DNA of 64,000 nucleotides. It comes from Microbacterium candidum (GTDB taxonomy: Bacteria; Actinomycetota; Actinomycetes; Actinomycetales; Microbacteriaceae). The translations under genes were made by a program, and so were the position numbers. Shown in pieces: positions 17,348 through 25,560 of the stretch. Under the pieces are notes generated by a model. That model had not been told where the DNA came from and searched no databases. It saw only the letters and a list, made by a program, of their open reading frames with translations. How positions within the stretch are numbered: the first letter of the stretch is position 1; each line of letters begins with the position of its first letter. The stretch lies in the NCBI RefSeq assembly GCF_030315975.1, contig NZ_JASXSZ010000004.1, positions 1 through 64,000 of the forward strand, written 5' to 3'.

Positions 17348-18877
17348 ATGCCCATTGACGAATTCGTCCATGTCCCGTCCCGCGCATCGGAGGGCCTCGC
17401 CGAGCCGCCCTCGGAGCTCGTGGCCATCCAGGCCGGCATCAGCCCGCGCCTCTACAACAACGACCTCGCCCCGACGACGCGCAAGGGCCGCCACTGGAGC
17501 GGCTACAGCATCTTCACCCTGTGGGCGAACGACGTGCACAGCCTCGGCAACTACGCGTTCGCCATCGGACTGTTCGCGCTCGGCCTGTCCGGCGGGGCGA
17601 TCCTCGGCGCACTCGCCTTCGGCGCGCTGTTCCTGTTCCTGCTGCTGACGCTGTCCGGCTTCATGGGCGAGAAGACGGGCGTGCCGTTCCCGGTCATGAG
17701 CCGCATCTCGTTCGGAATCCACGGCGCGCAGATCCCTGCGATCATCCGCGGCGGCGTCGCGATCGCGTGGTTCGGCATCCAGACCTACCTCGCTTCGCAG
17801 GTGCTGCAGGTCGTCATCATCGCGATCTTCCCCGGCTTCGCCTCGCTGCAGCACGGCTCGTTCCTGGGGCTCTCGGCCGCAGGGTGGATCACCTTCCTCG
17901 CGCTGTGGGTCGTGCAGGTCATCATCGTCAGCTACGGCATGGAGATGATCCGCCACTACGAGGCCTATGCCGGCCCGATCATCCTGGCGACGTTCGTCGC
18001 CCTCGCCACGTGGGTCCTCGTGCAGTCCGGCTTTCAGATCGACTGGGCCCCGACGCACGCCGCGACCGGCGGTGAGATGTGGCTGAAGATGCTCGGCGCC
18101 GCATCCCTCTGGGTCTCGATCTACGGCACGTTCGTGCTGAACTTCTGCGACTTCACCCGCAACGCGAAGTCGCGCAGGTCGATCGTCAAGGGCAACATCT
18201 GGGGCATCCCGGTCAACATGCTCTTCTTCGGCCTCATCGTCGTCGTCCTGACCGGCGGCACGTTCAAGATCTCCGGGAAGCTCATCACGTCGCCCGCCGA
18301 CGTCGTCGCCGCCATCCCGAACACGTTCCTGCTGGTGCTCGCCTCGCTCGCGCTCATCGCCCTGACCATCGCGGTCAACCTGATGGCGAACTTCGTGGCC
18401 CCGACCTACGCGCTGAACAACCTGTTCCCGCGCCACCTGAACTTCCGCAAGGCGGCGCTGATCTCGGCCGTCATCGGTCTCGTCATCACGCCGTGGAACA
18501 TGTACAACTCGCCGGTCGTGATCAACGTCTTCCTCGGAGGCCTCGGTGCCCTCCTCGGCCCGCTGTTCGGCATCATCATGGTCGACTACTGGCTGGTGAA
18601 GAAGACGCGCATCAACGTCCCCGAGCTCTACTCGGACTCGCCCGCGGCCGAGTACGCGTACCGTCGCGGATTCAACCCCCGCGCCGTGATCGCGCTCGTC
18701 ATCTCCGGCGTCATCGCGCTGCTGTTCACGTTCCTGCCGGTGTTCGACGCGGTGCGCGACTTCTCGTGGTTCCTCGCCGCGGGCCTCGGCGCCCTCATCT
18801 ACGGCATCATCGCCGACCGTCGCGGGCCGTTCCACGACGTGCACGGCGACGAGATCGCCGTCACGCCCCAGCACTGA
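17348..18877 (+). CDS. NCS1-family permease, probable allantoin transporter (PucI-like)
   Basis: A 509-residue membrane symporter of the nucleobase:cation symporter-1 family with about twelve helices. It resembles Bacillus PucI rather than Mhp1 at the N-terminus: YNNDLAPTTRKGRHW, then SIFTLWANDVHSLGNYAFAIG, PFPVMSRISFGIHGAQIPAI, AIAWFGIQTYLAS and LNFCDFTRNAKS. The ATG at 17348 is preceded by AGAGGA. It is the first of three genes, followed after 21 bases by a racemase-like gene and then allantoinase, which points to allantoin over hydantoin or uracil. Confidence 0.88.
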   Translation: MPIDEFVHVPSRASEGLAEPPSELVAIQAGISPRLYNNDLAPTTRKGRHWSGYSIFTLWANDVHSLGNYAFAIGLFALGLSGGAILGALAFGALFLFLLLTLSGFMGEKTGVPFPVMSRISFGIHGAQIPAIIRGGVAIAWFGIQTYLASQVLQVVIIAIFPGFASLQHGSFLGLSAAGWITFLALWVVQVIIVSYGMEMIRHYEAYAGPIILATFVALATWVLVQSGFQIDWAPTHAATGGEMWLKMLGAASLWVSIYGTFVLNFCDFTRNAKSRRSIVKGNIWGIPVNMLFFGLIVVVLTGGTFKISGKLITSPADVVAAIPNTFLLVLASLALIALTIAVNLMANFVAPTYALNNLFPRHLNFRKAALISAVIGLVITPWNMYNSPVVINVFLGGLGALLGPLFGIIMVDYWLVKKTRINVPELYSDSPAAEYAYRRGFNPRAVIALVISGVIALLFTFLPVFDAVRDFSWFLAAGLGALIYGIIADRRGPFHDVHGDEIAVTPQH

Positions 18878-18898
18878 ATCCACACGGAGGCAAGAGAG

Positions 18899-19624
18899 AT
18901 GCGCATCCTGGTCGCCAACGTCAACACCACCGAGACGATGACCGAGGGCATCGCGGAGGCGGCGCGTGCCGTCGCCTCCGCGGGCACCGAGATCATCGGC
19001 ATCACCCCGTCCTTCGGCGCGGAGTCGTGCGAGGGCAACTTCGAGAGCTACCTCGCCGCGATCGCGGTGATGGATGCGGTGACCCGCTACGAGGGGCCCT
19101 TCGACGCCGTGATCCAGGCCGGATACGGCGAGCACGGTCGTGAAGGCCTGCAGGAGCTGCTCACGGTGCCGGTCGTCGATATCACCGAGGCCGGGGCATC
19201 CACCGCGATGTTCCTCGGGCGCGCCTACTCGGTCGTCACGACCCTCGACCGCACCGTGCCGCTCATCGAGGACCGCCTCATCCTCGGCGGGCTGCACGAC
19301 CGGTGCGCGTCGGTGCGCTCGTCGGGGATGAGCGTGCTCGAGCTCGAGTCCGACCCGGAGCGGGCGATCGAGGCGATCGTCGCCGAGGCTCAGCTGGCCA
19401 TCGAGGTCGATCGTGCCGAGGTGATCGTGCTGGGATGCGGCGGCATGGCCGAGCTCAAGGAGCGCGTCGTCGAGCGCTGCGGCGTGCCCGTCGTCGACGG
19501 GGTGCAGGCTGCGGTCGCCGTCGCGGAGGGCCTCGTGAACCTCGGACTTGCGACCTCGAAGGTGCGAACGTACGCGCCGCCGCGGCCGAAGCGCGTCACG
19601 GGATTCCCCGTCTTCGGGCGCTGA
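18899..19624 (+). CDS. Asp/Glu/hydantoin racemase family protein, probable allantoin racemase
   Basis: A 241-residue cytosolic protein of the aspartate/glutamate/hydantoin racemase superfamily. Allantoin and hydantoin racemases use two cysteines as opposed acid and base. The C-terminal one is present at Cys180 (VIVLGCGGMAEL). At the N-terminal site, where relatives have Ala-Cys-Phe-Gly-Asp, this protein reads Ala74-Gly75-Tyr76-Gly77-Glu78, so that Cys is missing. The start at 18899 is preceded by ACGGAGG. Its position between permease and allantoinase suggests that it converts the unreactive allantoin enantiomer; whether it can with one Cys is open. Confidence 0.82.
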   Translation: MRILVANVNTTETMTEGIAEAARAVASAGTEIIGITPSFGAESCEGNFESYLAAIAVMDAVTRYEGPFDAVIQAGYGEHGREGLQELLTVPVVDITEAGASTAMFLGRAYSVVTTLDRTVPLIEDRLILGGLHDRCASVRSSGMSVLELESDPERAIEAIVAEAQLAIEVDRAEVIVLGCGGMAELKERVVERCGVPVVDGVQAAVAVAEGLVNLGLATSKVRTYAPPRPKRVTGFPVFGR

Positions 19625-19639
19625 CTTCACCATCGCCCG

Positions 19640-19695
19640 CCCGCAGTGCGGGCATCGCAGCCCGCAATGCGGGCATCGACCGCCCGCGCTGCGGG
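19640..19695. repeat. Three tandem short palindromes
   Basis: CCCGCAGTGCGGG (19640-19652), CCCGCAATGCGGG (19661-19673) and CCCGCGCTGCGGG (19683-19695) are three hairpins spaced 21-22 bases apart, linked by GCATCG. They fill the gap between the racemase and allantoinase genes and could slow processing or transcription within the operon. Confidence 0.8.
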
Positions 19696-19714
19696 AGAGA
19701 GAGGAGCGACACCG

Positions 19715-21103
19715 ATGTCGCAGGACACCGACCTTCATGACAACCCTTCGCTCGACCCGACGGGGGAGCGGTGCGACCTCGTCATCCGCGGTCAGCGGGT
19801 GCTGACGACGGCGGGCATCCGCCCCCGTGAGGTGGGCGTGCGCAACGGCGTCGTCGTGGCGCTGCAGCCTCTCGGCAACGGCCTCGTCGGCGACGAGGTC
19901 GTCGAGCTCGCCGACGACGAGACCCTCATCCCGGGCCTCGTCGACACGCACGTGCACGTCAACGAGCCCGGCCGCACCGAATGGGAGGGATTCGCCTCGG
20001 CCACCCGCGCGGCCGCCGCAGGCGGCGTGACGACCATCGTCGACATGCCGCTGAACAGCATCCCGCCGACCGTCGACATCGACGCGCTGAACGTCAAGCG
20101 CTCCGTCGCGCGCGACCAGGTCCACGTCGACGTGGGCTTCTGGGGCGGCGCGATCCCGGGCAACACCGGCGACTTGCGGGCGCTGCACGACGCCGGCGTG
20201 TTCGGCTTCAAGAGCTTCCTCCTGCACTCCGGCGTGGACGAGTTCCCGCCGCTCGATCCGGACGAGCTCGAGAAGGACATGCGGGAGCTCGCATCCTTCG
20301 ACTCCGTCATGATCGTGCACGCCGAGGACTCGCGCGCCATTGACCGCGCGCCTTCGCCCGAGGGCGACGACTACTCGAAGTTCCTCGCCTCGCGTCCGCG
20401 CGGTGCGGAGAACCTCGCGATCGCCGAGGTGATCGAGCGTGCCCGTTGGACGGGCGGGCGTGCCCACATCCTGCACCTGTCGTCGTCCGACGCGCTGCCG
20501 ATGCTGCGCAGCGCCAAGCACGACGGGCTGCGGCTCACCGTCGAGACGTGCCCGCACTACCTGACGCTCACCTCGGAGGAGATCCCGGCCGGAGCGACGC
20601 AGTTCAAGTGCTGCCCGCCGATCCGCGAGGCCGGCAACCGCGAGATGCTGTGGCAGGGCCTCGAGGACGGGACGATCGACTTCATCGTGTCGGACCACTC
20701 GCCGTCGACGATCGACCTCAAGGACCTCGAGAACGGCGACTTCGCCGTCGCGTGGGGCGGCGTCTCGTCGCTGCAGCTCGGGCTGTCGCTGATCTGGACC
20801 GAGGCGCGTCAGCGCGGCATCGCTCTGGAGACCGTCGTGTCGTGGATGAGCGACCGTCCGGCGCAGTTCGCCGGGCTGACCGGCAAGGGTCGCATCGCGC
20901 CGGGGTACTCGGCCGACTTCGCGGTGTTCGCGGCGGACGACGCGTACGTCGTCGACGTGAAGAAGCTGCACCACAAGAACCAGCTCACGCCGTACAACGG
21001 GCGGGCGCTCTCCGGCGTCGTGCGCACGACGTACCTGCACGGCCTCGTCGTGGACGGCGTCGAGCCGCGCGGCCGGCTCGTGCGCCGGGGCATGACGGAC
21101 TGA
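19715..21103 (+). CDS. allB: Allantoinase
   Basis: A 462-residue cyclic amidohydrolase that opens the hydantoin ring of allantoin to allantoate. The metal site motif DTHVHVNEPGRTEWEGF, the stretch GGVTTIVDMPLNSIPPT and GFKSFLLHSGVDEFP (with the Lys expected to be carbamylated) are characteristic of allantoinase rather than dihydropyrimidinase. TCPHYLTLTSEEI and IVSDHSPS carry further ligands. The ATG at 19715 was chosen for GAGAGGAGCG upstream. It is the third gene of the permease-racemase-allantoinase operon. No allantoate amidohydrolase follows in this window. Confidence 0.93.
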   Translation: MSQDTDLHDNPSLDPTGERCDLVIRGQRVLTTAGIRPREVGVRNGVVVALQPLGNGLVGDEVVELADDETLIPGLVDTHVHVNEPGRTEWEGFASATRAAAAGGVTTIVDMPLNSIPPTVDIDALNVKRSVARDQVHVDVGFWGGAIPGNTGDLRALHDAGVFGFKSFLLHSGVDEFPPLDPDELEKDMRELASFDSVMIVHAEDSRAIDRAPSPEGDDYSKFLASRPRGAENLAIAEVIERARWTGGRAHILHLSSSDALPMLRSAKHDGLRLTVETCPHYLTLTSEEIPAGATQFKCCPPIREAGNREMLWQGLEDGTIDFIVSDHSPSTIDLKDLENGDFAVAWGGVSSLQLGLSLIWTEARQRGIALETVVSWMSDRPAQFAGLTGKGRIAPGYSADFAVFAADDAYVVDVKKLHHKNQLTPYNGRALSGVVRTTYLHGLVVDGVEPRGRLVRRGMTD

Positions 21104-21107
21104 GGGT

Positions 21108-21330
21108 TCTCTCTCTCTCTCTCTCGTGCCTTCTCTCGGGTGCCGCGTCGGGGTTCCGGCGCGGCATCCGTGCGTTTCGGGGGCCTCGTGACTCGTGCGG
21201 TCTGGCCCGCTCCGTCGTATCGTCGGGGATGGGCGGGGCGGGGCGCAGCGGTCGGCGGTGCCGGCTGGCTGTCGGTGGTGCCGGGCTGGTTGTCGGTGGT
21301 GCCGGACAGACTGGTCGGCGGAGCCGGGCG
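21108..21330. repeat. Gene-free stretch with a (TC)9 run and 20-22 base tandem repeats
   Basis: The 266-base gap after allantoinase holds a (TC)9 tract at 21108-21125 and four degenerate tandem units beginning GTCGGYGGTGCCGG at 21251, 21271, 21292 and 21314. Frames through it have no codon-position bias, so I see no gene here. Confidence 0.7.
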
Positions 21331-21369
21331 TGTGATCGGCGATGCCGGACGAGACGGAGGAGAGGTCCC

Positions 21370-21849
21370 ATGTCATCCATTGAGGCGGCGGTGAACCGGG
21401 AGGCGTTCCAGCGATTCCTCGATGCGATCGACACCCGTGACCTGCAGGTGATCGTGGACGCCGTGGACGCATGCATGACGCCCGACGCCAGATTCCACAC
21501 GCCCGCCGGTCCGGCGCCGGCCCGCCCGGCGCAGCGCGCGGTCTGGTCGGGGCTGTTGCAGGCGTTTCCCGACATCCATGTCTCGATCGACGACATGATC
21601 GCGGAAGGCGATCGAGTCGCGTCGCGGCAGACGGTGACCGGGACGCATCTGGGCGACTTCCAGGGCATCCGGGCGACCGGCCGGAAGGTCGTCTATCAGG
21701 AGATCTTCATCGCGCGCTTCGTGGACGGGCTCATCGCCGAGCTGTGGGGCGTCGTCGACATGCTGTCCCTCCTGCAGCAGGTCGGCGCGATTCCTGCGGG
21801 CGTCCCAGGAGTGCCGGCCTCTCCCGGCGGGTCGGAGGAATCTGCCTGA
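21370..21849 (+). CDS. SnoaL-like / ester cyclase family protein
   Basis: A 159-residue protein of the NTF2-like fold. The pattern PDARFHTPAGPAPARPAQ, LLQAFPDIHVSIDDMIAEGDRVASRQTVTGTH and KVVYQEIFIARFVDGLIAE fits SnoaL-type polyketide cyclases and related proteins of unknown role. GGAGGAGAGG precedes the ATG. It has no operon partner. A biochemical role cannot be assigned. Confidence 0.75.
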   Translation: MSSIEAAVNREAFQRFLDAIDTRDLQVIVDAVDACMTPDARFHTPAGPAPARPAQRAVWSGLLQAFPDIHVSIDDMIAEGDRVASRQTVTGTHLGDFQGIRATGRKVVYQEIFIARFVDGLIAELWGVVDMLSLLQQVGAIPAGVPGVPASPGGSEESA

Positions 21850-21943
21850 TCCGCGGCCCAGGCGAGCCCGATGGGCTTCGCGTCTCCGATCGCCGGCCTT
21901 GGAAGGGGTATCCGACGGCCGTCCCAAGACGTACCGTTATGTC

Positions 21944-22150
21944 GTGAAGCACACTTGGCTTTATGTCGTCATCGGCGTGATCATGATCGCGATCGGGCTG
22001 GTGTGGACCCTGCAGGGTCTGAACGTGCTGCGGGGTTCCGTCATGAGCGGCTCGGCCCTCTGGGGCACGATCGGGCCGATCATTCTCGTCCTCGGCGTGG
22101 TTCTGATCGTGGTCGCGCTCGTGATGCGGCGTCGAAGTCGGCGGGGCTGA
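21944..22150 (+). CDS. Small two-helix membrane protein
   Basis: A 68-residue protein from GTG 21944 (83 residues if TTG 21899 is used). Two hydrophobic helices (TWLYVVIGVIMIAIGLVW and IGPIILVLGVVLIVVALVM) are joined by a short Gly/Ser loop and followed by a basic tail RRRSRRG. Similar orphan proteins are common in actinobacteria and have no known function. No good ribosome binding site is visible for either start. Confidence 0.6.
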   Translation: MKHTWLYVVIGVIMIAIGLVWTLQGLNVLRGSVMSGSALWGTIGPIILVLGVVLIVVALVMRRRSRRG

Positions 22151-22161
22151 ACGTCCGACCG

Positions 22162-22632
22162 CTACGGGCCTTCGCAGTTGCGGAGATAGGCCTCAACGCA
22201 CTCGACGATCGGATCGACGACGGTGGGCATCGCATCCACCGATGACGCTGCCGCATCCTGCGGTCGACCGGGCATGACGAGCCGCGCCGCGAGCGCGTGT
22301 TTCGCGGCCGGGCGCGACACGTCATCCGGGATCCGGAACGCGAGCACGTCGAAGTCGCGCTCATCGAAGCCTGGGACGGTCGCGCGCACACGGCCGACCT
22401 CCGGGTCCTCACTGCGCAGGTGCAAATACGCGCGCAGCTCGGGATCGAACCCTGTGCCGCCCACGTACGCCACGCTCCCGTCGGCGGCGTCCACCCAGAC
22501 ATAGAGCCACGAGCCGGTGGGGCGGACCTCGCCCTGTCGGACCTGGATGATGCGCGCCTTGGCTGCGTGCGGCTTGGCTGCGTGCGGCTTGGCTGCGTGC
22601 GGCTTGGCTGCGTGCGGCTCGGCTTCGTGCAT
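22162..22632 (-). CDS. Hypothetical protein with GIY-YIG-like core and N-terminal PHAAK repeats
   Basis: A 156-residue protein. Residues 6-25 are four copies of a Pro-His-Ala-Ala-Lys unit (the last Lys begins the following region), encoded by exact 15-base tandem repeats. The core SWLYVWVDAADGSVAYVGG followed by an Arg and His (ELRAYLHL) resembles the hY...YVG...R...H pattern of GIY-YIG nucleases, but the match is weak and the catalytic Glu is not obvious. The basic N-terminus could bind nucleic acid. Adjacent genes give no functional clue. Codon use suggests it is real. Confidence 0.55.
   Translation of the reverse strand: MHEAEPHAAKPHAAKPHAAKPHAAKARIIQVRQGEVRPTGSWLYVWVDAADGSVAYVGGTGFDPELRAYLHLRSEDPEVGRVRATVPGFDERDFDVLAFRIPDDVSRPAAKHALAARLVMPGRPQDAAASSVDAMPTVVDPIVECVEAYLRNCEGP
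22561..22620. repeat. Four exact 15-base tandem repeats
   Basis: GGCTGCGTGCGGCTT is repeated four times with one base change at the last position. As 15 is a multiple of three, copy-number change would alter protein length but keep the frame. Confidence 0.95.
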
Positions 22633-23027
22633 GGCCCGACGTTAGCGCGCGACCGGCGGCCCTCCATGCGTGAAGAACGCCGGCGGTCAGCGACGCTGCG
22701 TTGATCGCGGGGCGCACCTGCTCCTCGGCGGGTCGCGGTTCCTCGGCTTCTGCGGGTAGCGCTCGGGGCGCGGTCTGGTCCGCATACGGTGTTCGTCGAC
22801 GGACCACCGCCGTTCGTGACGTGGCACGACCGATGCGGGAGCGGTGATCCATGCAGTCGATGATGAATGTCATGGTCATTCTCCGCAAGAGTCTTGTATA
22901 TCGAAGATAAGTGCGATAACCTCGTTGCAGATGGGATGCGTGGCCGCTTCGGTGGCTGCTCAGGACAGGTGAATCGGCGAGTCGACAGGGATGCTGACGT
23001 CCGTTCGATCAGTGAGGAACCCTGTCC
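22633..23027. other. Gene-free region upstream of the HNH gene
   Basis: No convincing gene lies in these 395 bases. The segment around 22890-22925 is unusually AT-rich (CTTGTATATCGAAGATAAGT) and may hold the promoter of the HNH gene. The last 65 bases can form a hairpin described separately. Confidence 0.5.
22963..23027 (+). promoter_or_regulatory. Leader hairpin over the HNH gene start
   Basis: GACAGGG (22984-22990) pairs with CCCTGTC (23020-23026), directly before the ATG at 23028, with the GAGGA ribosome binding site in the loop. An alternative pairing uses GGACAGG at 22963. The segment also carries the 17-base match to the palindrome at 10811. Translation control is possible but unproven. 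Confidence 0.4.
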
Positions 23028-24935
23028 ATGTCTGTTGCGCCCCGTCCCGGCTCCGGAGGCTCGCTGCTGAGCCCCGCGCTGCAGGCGCTCGACGGCATCG
23101 TGCAGCGGCTGGTCGCGAATCAGCGTTCGATCGCGGCGCTCGAGGCGGAGCAGCGTGAACTTCTTGCCGCGTGCGCTGACGTGATCCCAGCGAGGGCGGC
23201 AGAGCTGCGCGGCGATCGCCGGCGGTACTCGACGGATCTCCCGGCCCGCGAGGTCGTCTCCGAAGTCGCCGTCGCGCTTCGCGTCGGGGAGCGTGGCATC
23301 CAGGCGCGGCTCAACGATGCTTCCCTCCTGGTGTCATCCTTCCCCGGCTCACTCGATGCACTCCGGCAAGGTCGGATCGACACGAGACATGTCGGTGTCA
23401 TCCTCGACGCCGGCGCGATGCTCGAGCAGCCCGCCGATCGCGCACAGTTCGAGCGGGCCGTCCTCCCGATCGCAGAGCGTGAATCCGCGCCGAGGCTGCG
23501 CGGTCACGCGCGGGCGCTTGCCGCCTCGATCGATCCGGACGCGGTTGACCGGCGAGTCGAGGATGCGCAGTCGCGCCGCACCGTCCGCATGTACGACCTC
23601 GACGACGACCTGTCCCGGCTGATCCTCGATCAGCCCGCGACGCTGATCCATGCGATCTACGACCGCGTGACCCAGCAGGCGAAGGCATTCCGTGCAGCTT
23701 CAACGGAAGCGGGCGACGCGCTTGACGGTGATGGCGACGATCCCGCGGAGATGTCGTCCGCCCGAAGGGGCACGGACGTGCCGGGCCTTGCTCGGGTCGA
23801 TGCGAGCGCCGAAAGTGCTGCGCCCGCGCAGGCCGAAGAGACCGGCGATGGCGGGGTCGATGCCCAGAGTGCCGGCTCCGGCGCGACGTGCGAGACCCCG
23901 AAGAGTCCGGTCCGCGCACGTGTGCATGGTGAAACGGATGACGCGGGTATGCCCGCTCGCGAAGCGATCGCCGTGCGCGATCCGGGGGAGACCGATGACG
24001 ACCGCGTCATGGTGGTCACGCGGCCCGGCCGTGCTCAGCGAGAGTCCGCGCCCGATGCAACCGACCTGCACAGCGGCCCCGGCCGTGATGCGGTGATGGC
24101 AGCCGAGTCCGCGGCCGACGGGGTCGAGGACCGACGCACACTCGACCAGATCCGTGCCGACGTCCTCGCTGACCTGTTGCTGACCGGTGCGCCCACGGGG
24201 CACGGAGCCGGGCTTGAGGCGATCCGCGCGATCGTCCATGTCACGGTCCCGCTGGAAGCGCTGGTCGGAGCGATCGATGCAGAGGACGCCGCGGGAACGA
24301 CCATGTCTCCGCATGGCAACGACGTGACTGCCGAGAAGCGGCCGGATGATCGGTTCGACCTTGACCTGGGCGCTGATCTTGGAGCTCCGGGCGACCCTCG
24401 CGGTCTCGGCCGAGTAGAGCGGTCATTCAGTCCTCCAACGAGGGCAGGTGCGGCGATCCTGTCGACTTTCGGGGCGATCCCGATTGCCACGGCGCGCACC
24501 CTCGCGGGCCACACGCCCGGATGGGAGCGGGTCTGTCTGGATGCGACGACCGGTCTGCCCGTCGCGGTCGACCGGTACAAGCCGACCGCCCGGCAGCGCG
24601 CGTATCTCACGGCGCGCGACGAACGGTGCCGATTCCCGGGATGCGTGCGCCCCGCGCACCGGTGCGACCTCGACCACACGCACGATGCCGCGCTCGGCGG
24701 TGCCACCTGTGTATGCAACCTCGCGCACTTCTGCCGTCGGCACCACACGATCAAGCACCACACAGCGTGGACGGTCCGCCAGCTCGGCGGTGGCGTCCTC
24801 GAATGGAGGTCGCCGACGGGTCGTCGCTACGAGGATCGGCCTCCGGCGATGGTCCGCTTCATGCCGTCGAGCGGCGAGGCGGCGGGAGGGTCTGATCGCG
24901 AGACGAAGGAGGACCGCGATGCACCGCCGTTCTAG
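23028..24935 (+). CDS. DUF222 / HNH endonuclease domain protein
   Basis: A 635-residue protein of a family abundant in actinobacteria. Residues about 15-220 form the helical DUF222 region (LSPALQALDGIVQRL, VALRVGERGIQARLNDA, GRIDTRHVGVILDAG). A long acidic, low-complexity insert spans about 225-400. The C-terminus holds an HNH motif with two Cys pairs (CRFPGCVRPAHRCDLDHTHD, then NLAHFCRRHHTIKHH). The fold suggests a metal-dependent DNA nuclease; function is not established for the family. It is monocistronic, and the insert makes it longer than usual (about 400-550). Confidence 0.88.
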   Translation: MSVAPRPGSGGSLLSPALQALDGIVQRLVANQRSIAALEAEQRELLAACADVIPARAAELRGDRRRYSTDLPAREVVSEVAVALRVGERGIQARLNDASLLVSSFPGSLDALRQGRIDTRHVGVILDAGAMLEQPADRAQFERAVLPIAERESAPRLRGHARALAASIDPDAVDRRVEDAQSRRTVRMYDLDDDLSRLILDQPATLIHAIYDRVTQQAKAFRAASTEAGDALDGDGDDPAEMSSARRGTDVPGLARVDASAESAAPAQAEETGDGGVDAQSAGSGATCETPKSPVRARVHGETDDAGMPAREAIAVRDPGETDDDRVMVVTRPGRAQRESAPDATDLHSGPGRDAVMAAESAADGVEDRRTLDQIRADVLADLLLTGAPTGHGAGLEAIRAIVHVTVPLEALVGAIDAEDAAGTTMSPHGNDVTAEKRPDDRFDLDLGADLGAPGDPRGLGRVERSFSPPTRAGAAILSTFGAIPIATARTLAGHTPGWERVCLDATTGLPVAVDRYKPTARQRAYLTARDERCRFPGCVRPAHRCDLDHTHDAALGGATCVCNLAHFCRRHHTIKHHTAWTVRQLGGGVLEWRSPTGRRYEDRPPAMVRFMPSSGEAAGGSDRETKEDRDAPPF

Positions 24936-25039
24936 CTGCGGGCGCTCGGCCAAGCGGGTGCGATCCTGCGGGCGCGGAACTGCGACCGCGCTGTGGGGAG
25001 CCCGATGCAAGGAGTCCGGATGCGATCCATGCGGATGTC

Positions 25040-25051
25040 TAGACTCGCGGC
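25040..25051 (+). promoter_or_regulatory. Leaderless promoter -10 element of the Nudix gene
   Basis: TAGACT (25040-25045) lies seven bases before the A of the start codon, and no ribosome binding site is present. This is the arrangement of leaderless actinobacterial transcripts. Confidence 0.5.
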
Positions 25052-25522
25052 ATGCCGAGGTCCGCCTATGTCGAATCGATCCGCGCACGGATCGGTCACG
25101 ATCTTCTTCTCCTCCCCGGGGTCACAGCAGTGATCCGCGACGGCGAGTCCTTCCTGCTCGGTCGCCACGCGCACTCCGGGCTGTGGAGCCTGATCGGAGG
25201 GGCTGTCGAGCCGGGCGAGGAGCCGGCCGAGGCAGTCGTCAGGGAGGTCCTCGAGGAGACGGGCGCGCGCATCGGACTCACTGGCATCGTCGGGGTCTAC
25301 GGCGGGGCGTCGATGATGGTCGAATACCCCAACGGCGATCGGGTGGGCTACGTCTCGACCGCGTACGAATGCGAGCTTCTGAGCCCCGCGACTCCGGATC
25401 TGGATGAACTGACGGAACTCGGGTGGTTCCGTCGCGCGGCGATCGCGAGCCTTCCTCGGCGTGAGTGGATCGATCGCGTCATCGGCGACGCGCGACGGAC
25501 ATCGAGCGACACCCCGCGCTAG
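25052..25522 (+). CDS. Nudix hydrolase
   Basis: A 156-residue pyrophosphohydrolase that cleaves nucleoside diphosphates linked to another moiety. The Nudix box is complete: GGAVEPGEEPAEAVVREVLE followed by ETG, with the REVLEE metal ligands (residues about 50-72). The N-terminal region SAYVESIRARIGHDLLLLPG is typical of the ADP-ribose or NTP-type subgroup seen in actinobacteria, but the substrate cannot be set. It appears to be translated without a leader. Confidence 0.88.
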   Translation: MPRSAYVESIRARIGHDLLLLPGVTAVIRDGESFLLGRHAHSGLWSLIGGAVEPGEEPAEAVVREVLEETGARIGLTGIVGVYGGASMMVEYPNGDRVGYVSTAYECELLSPATPDLDELTELGWFRRAAIASLPRREWIDRVIGDARRTSSDTPR

Positions 25523-25560
25523 CGTTCACGCCGATCGCCCCTCGCCGACCCGTCGCTCGG

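Noticed and set aside
17225-21472. Open frame of 1415 codons on the minus strand across the allantoin operon
   Set aside because: Composition is Arg/Asp/His/Val-rich with no motif, and it runs antisense to three well-supported genes.
21251-22620. Possible CRISPR array from tandem repeats near 21.3 and 22.6 kb
   Set aside because: Repeats are contiguous 15-22 base units without unique spacers, and no cas gene is present.
22867-23070. 67-codon frame over the HNH leader
   Set aside because: It overlaps the HNH start, has atypical codon use for this genome and no ribosome binding site.
23028-24935. HNH protein considered as a homing endonuclease or mobile element
   Set aside because: No intron, intein splice residues, terminal repeats or target duplication are visible; DUF222/HNH proteins are normal chromosomal genes in this group.
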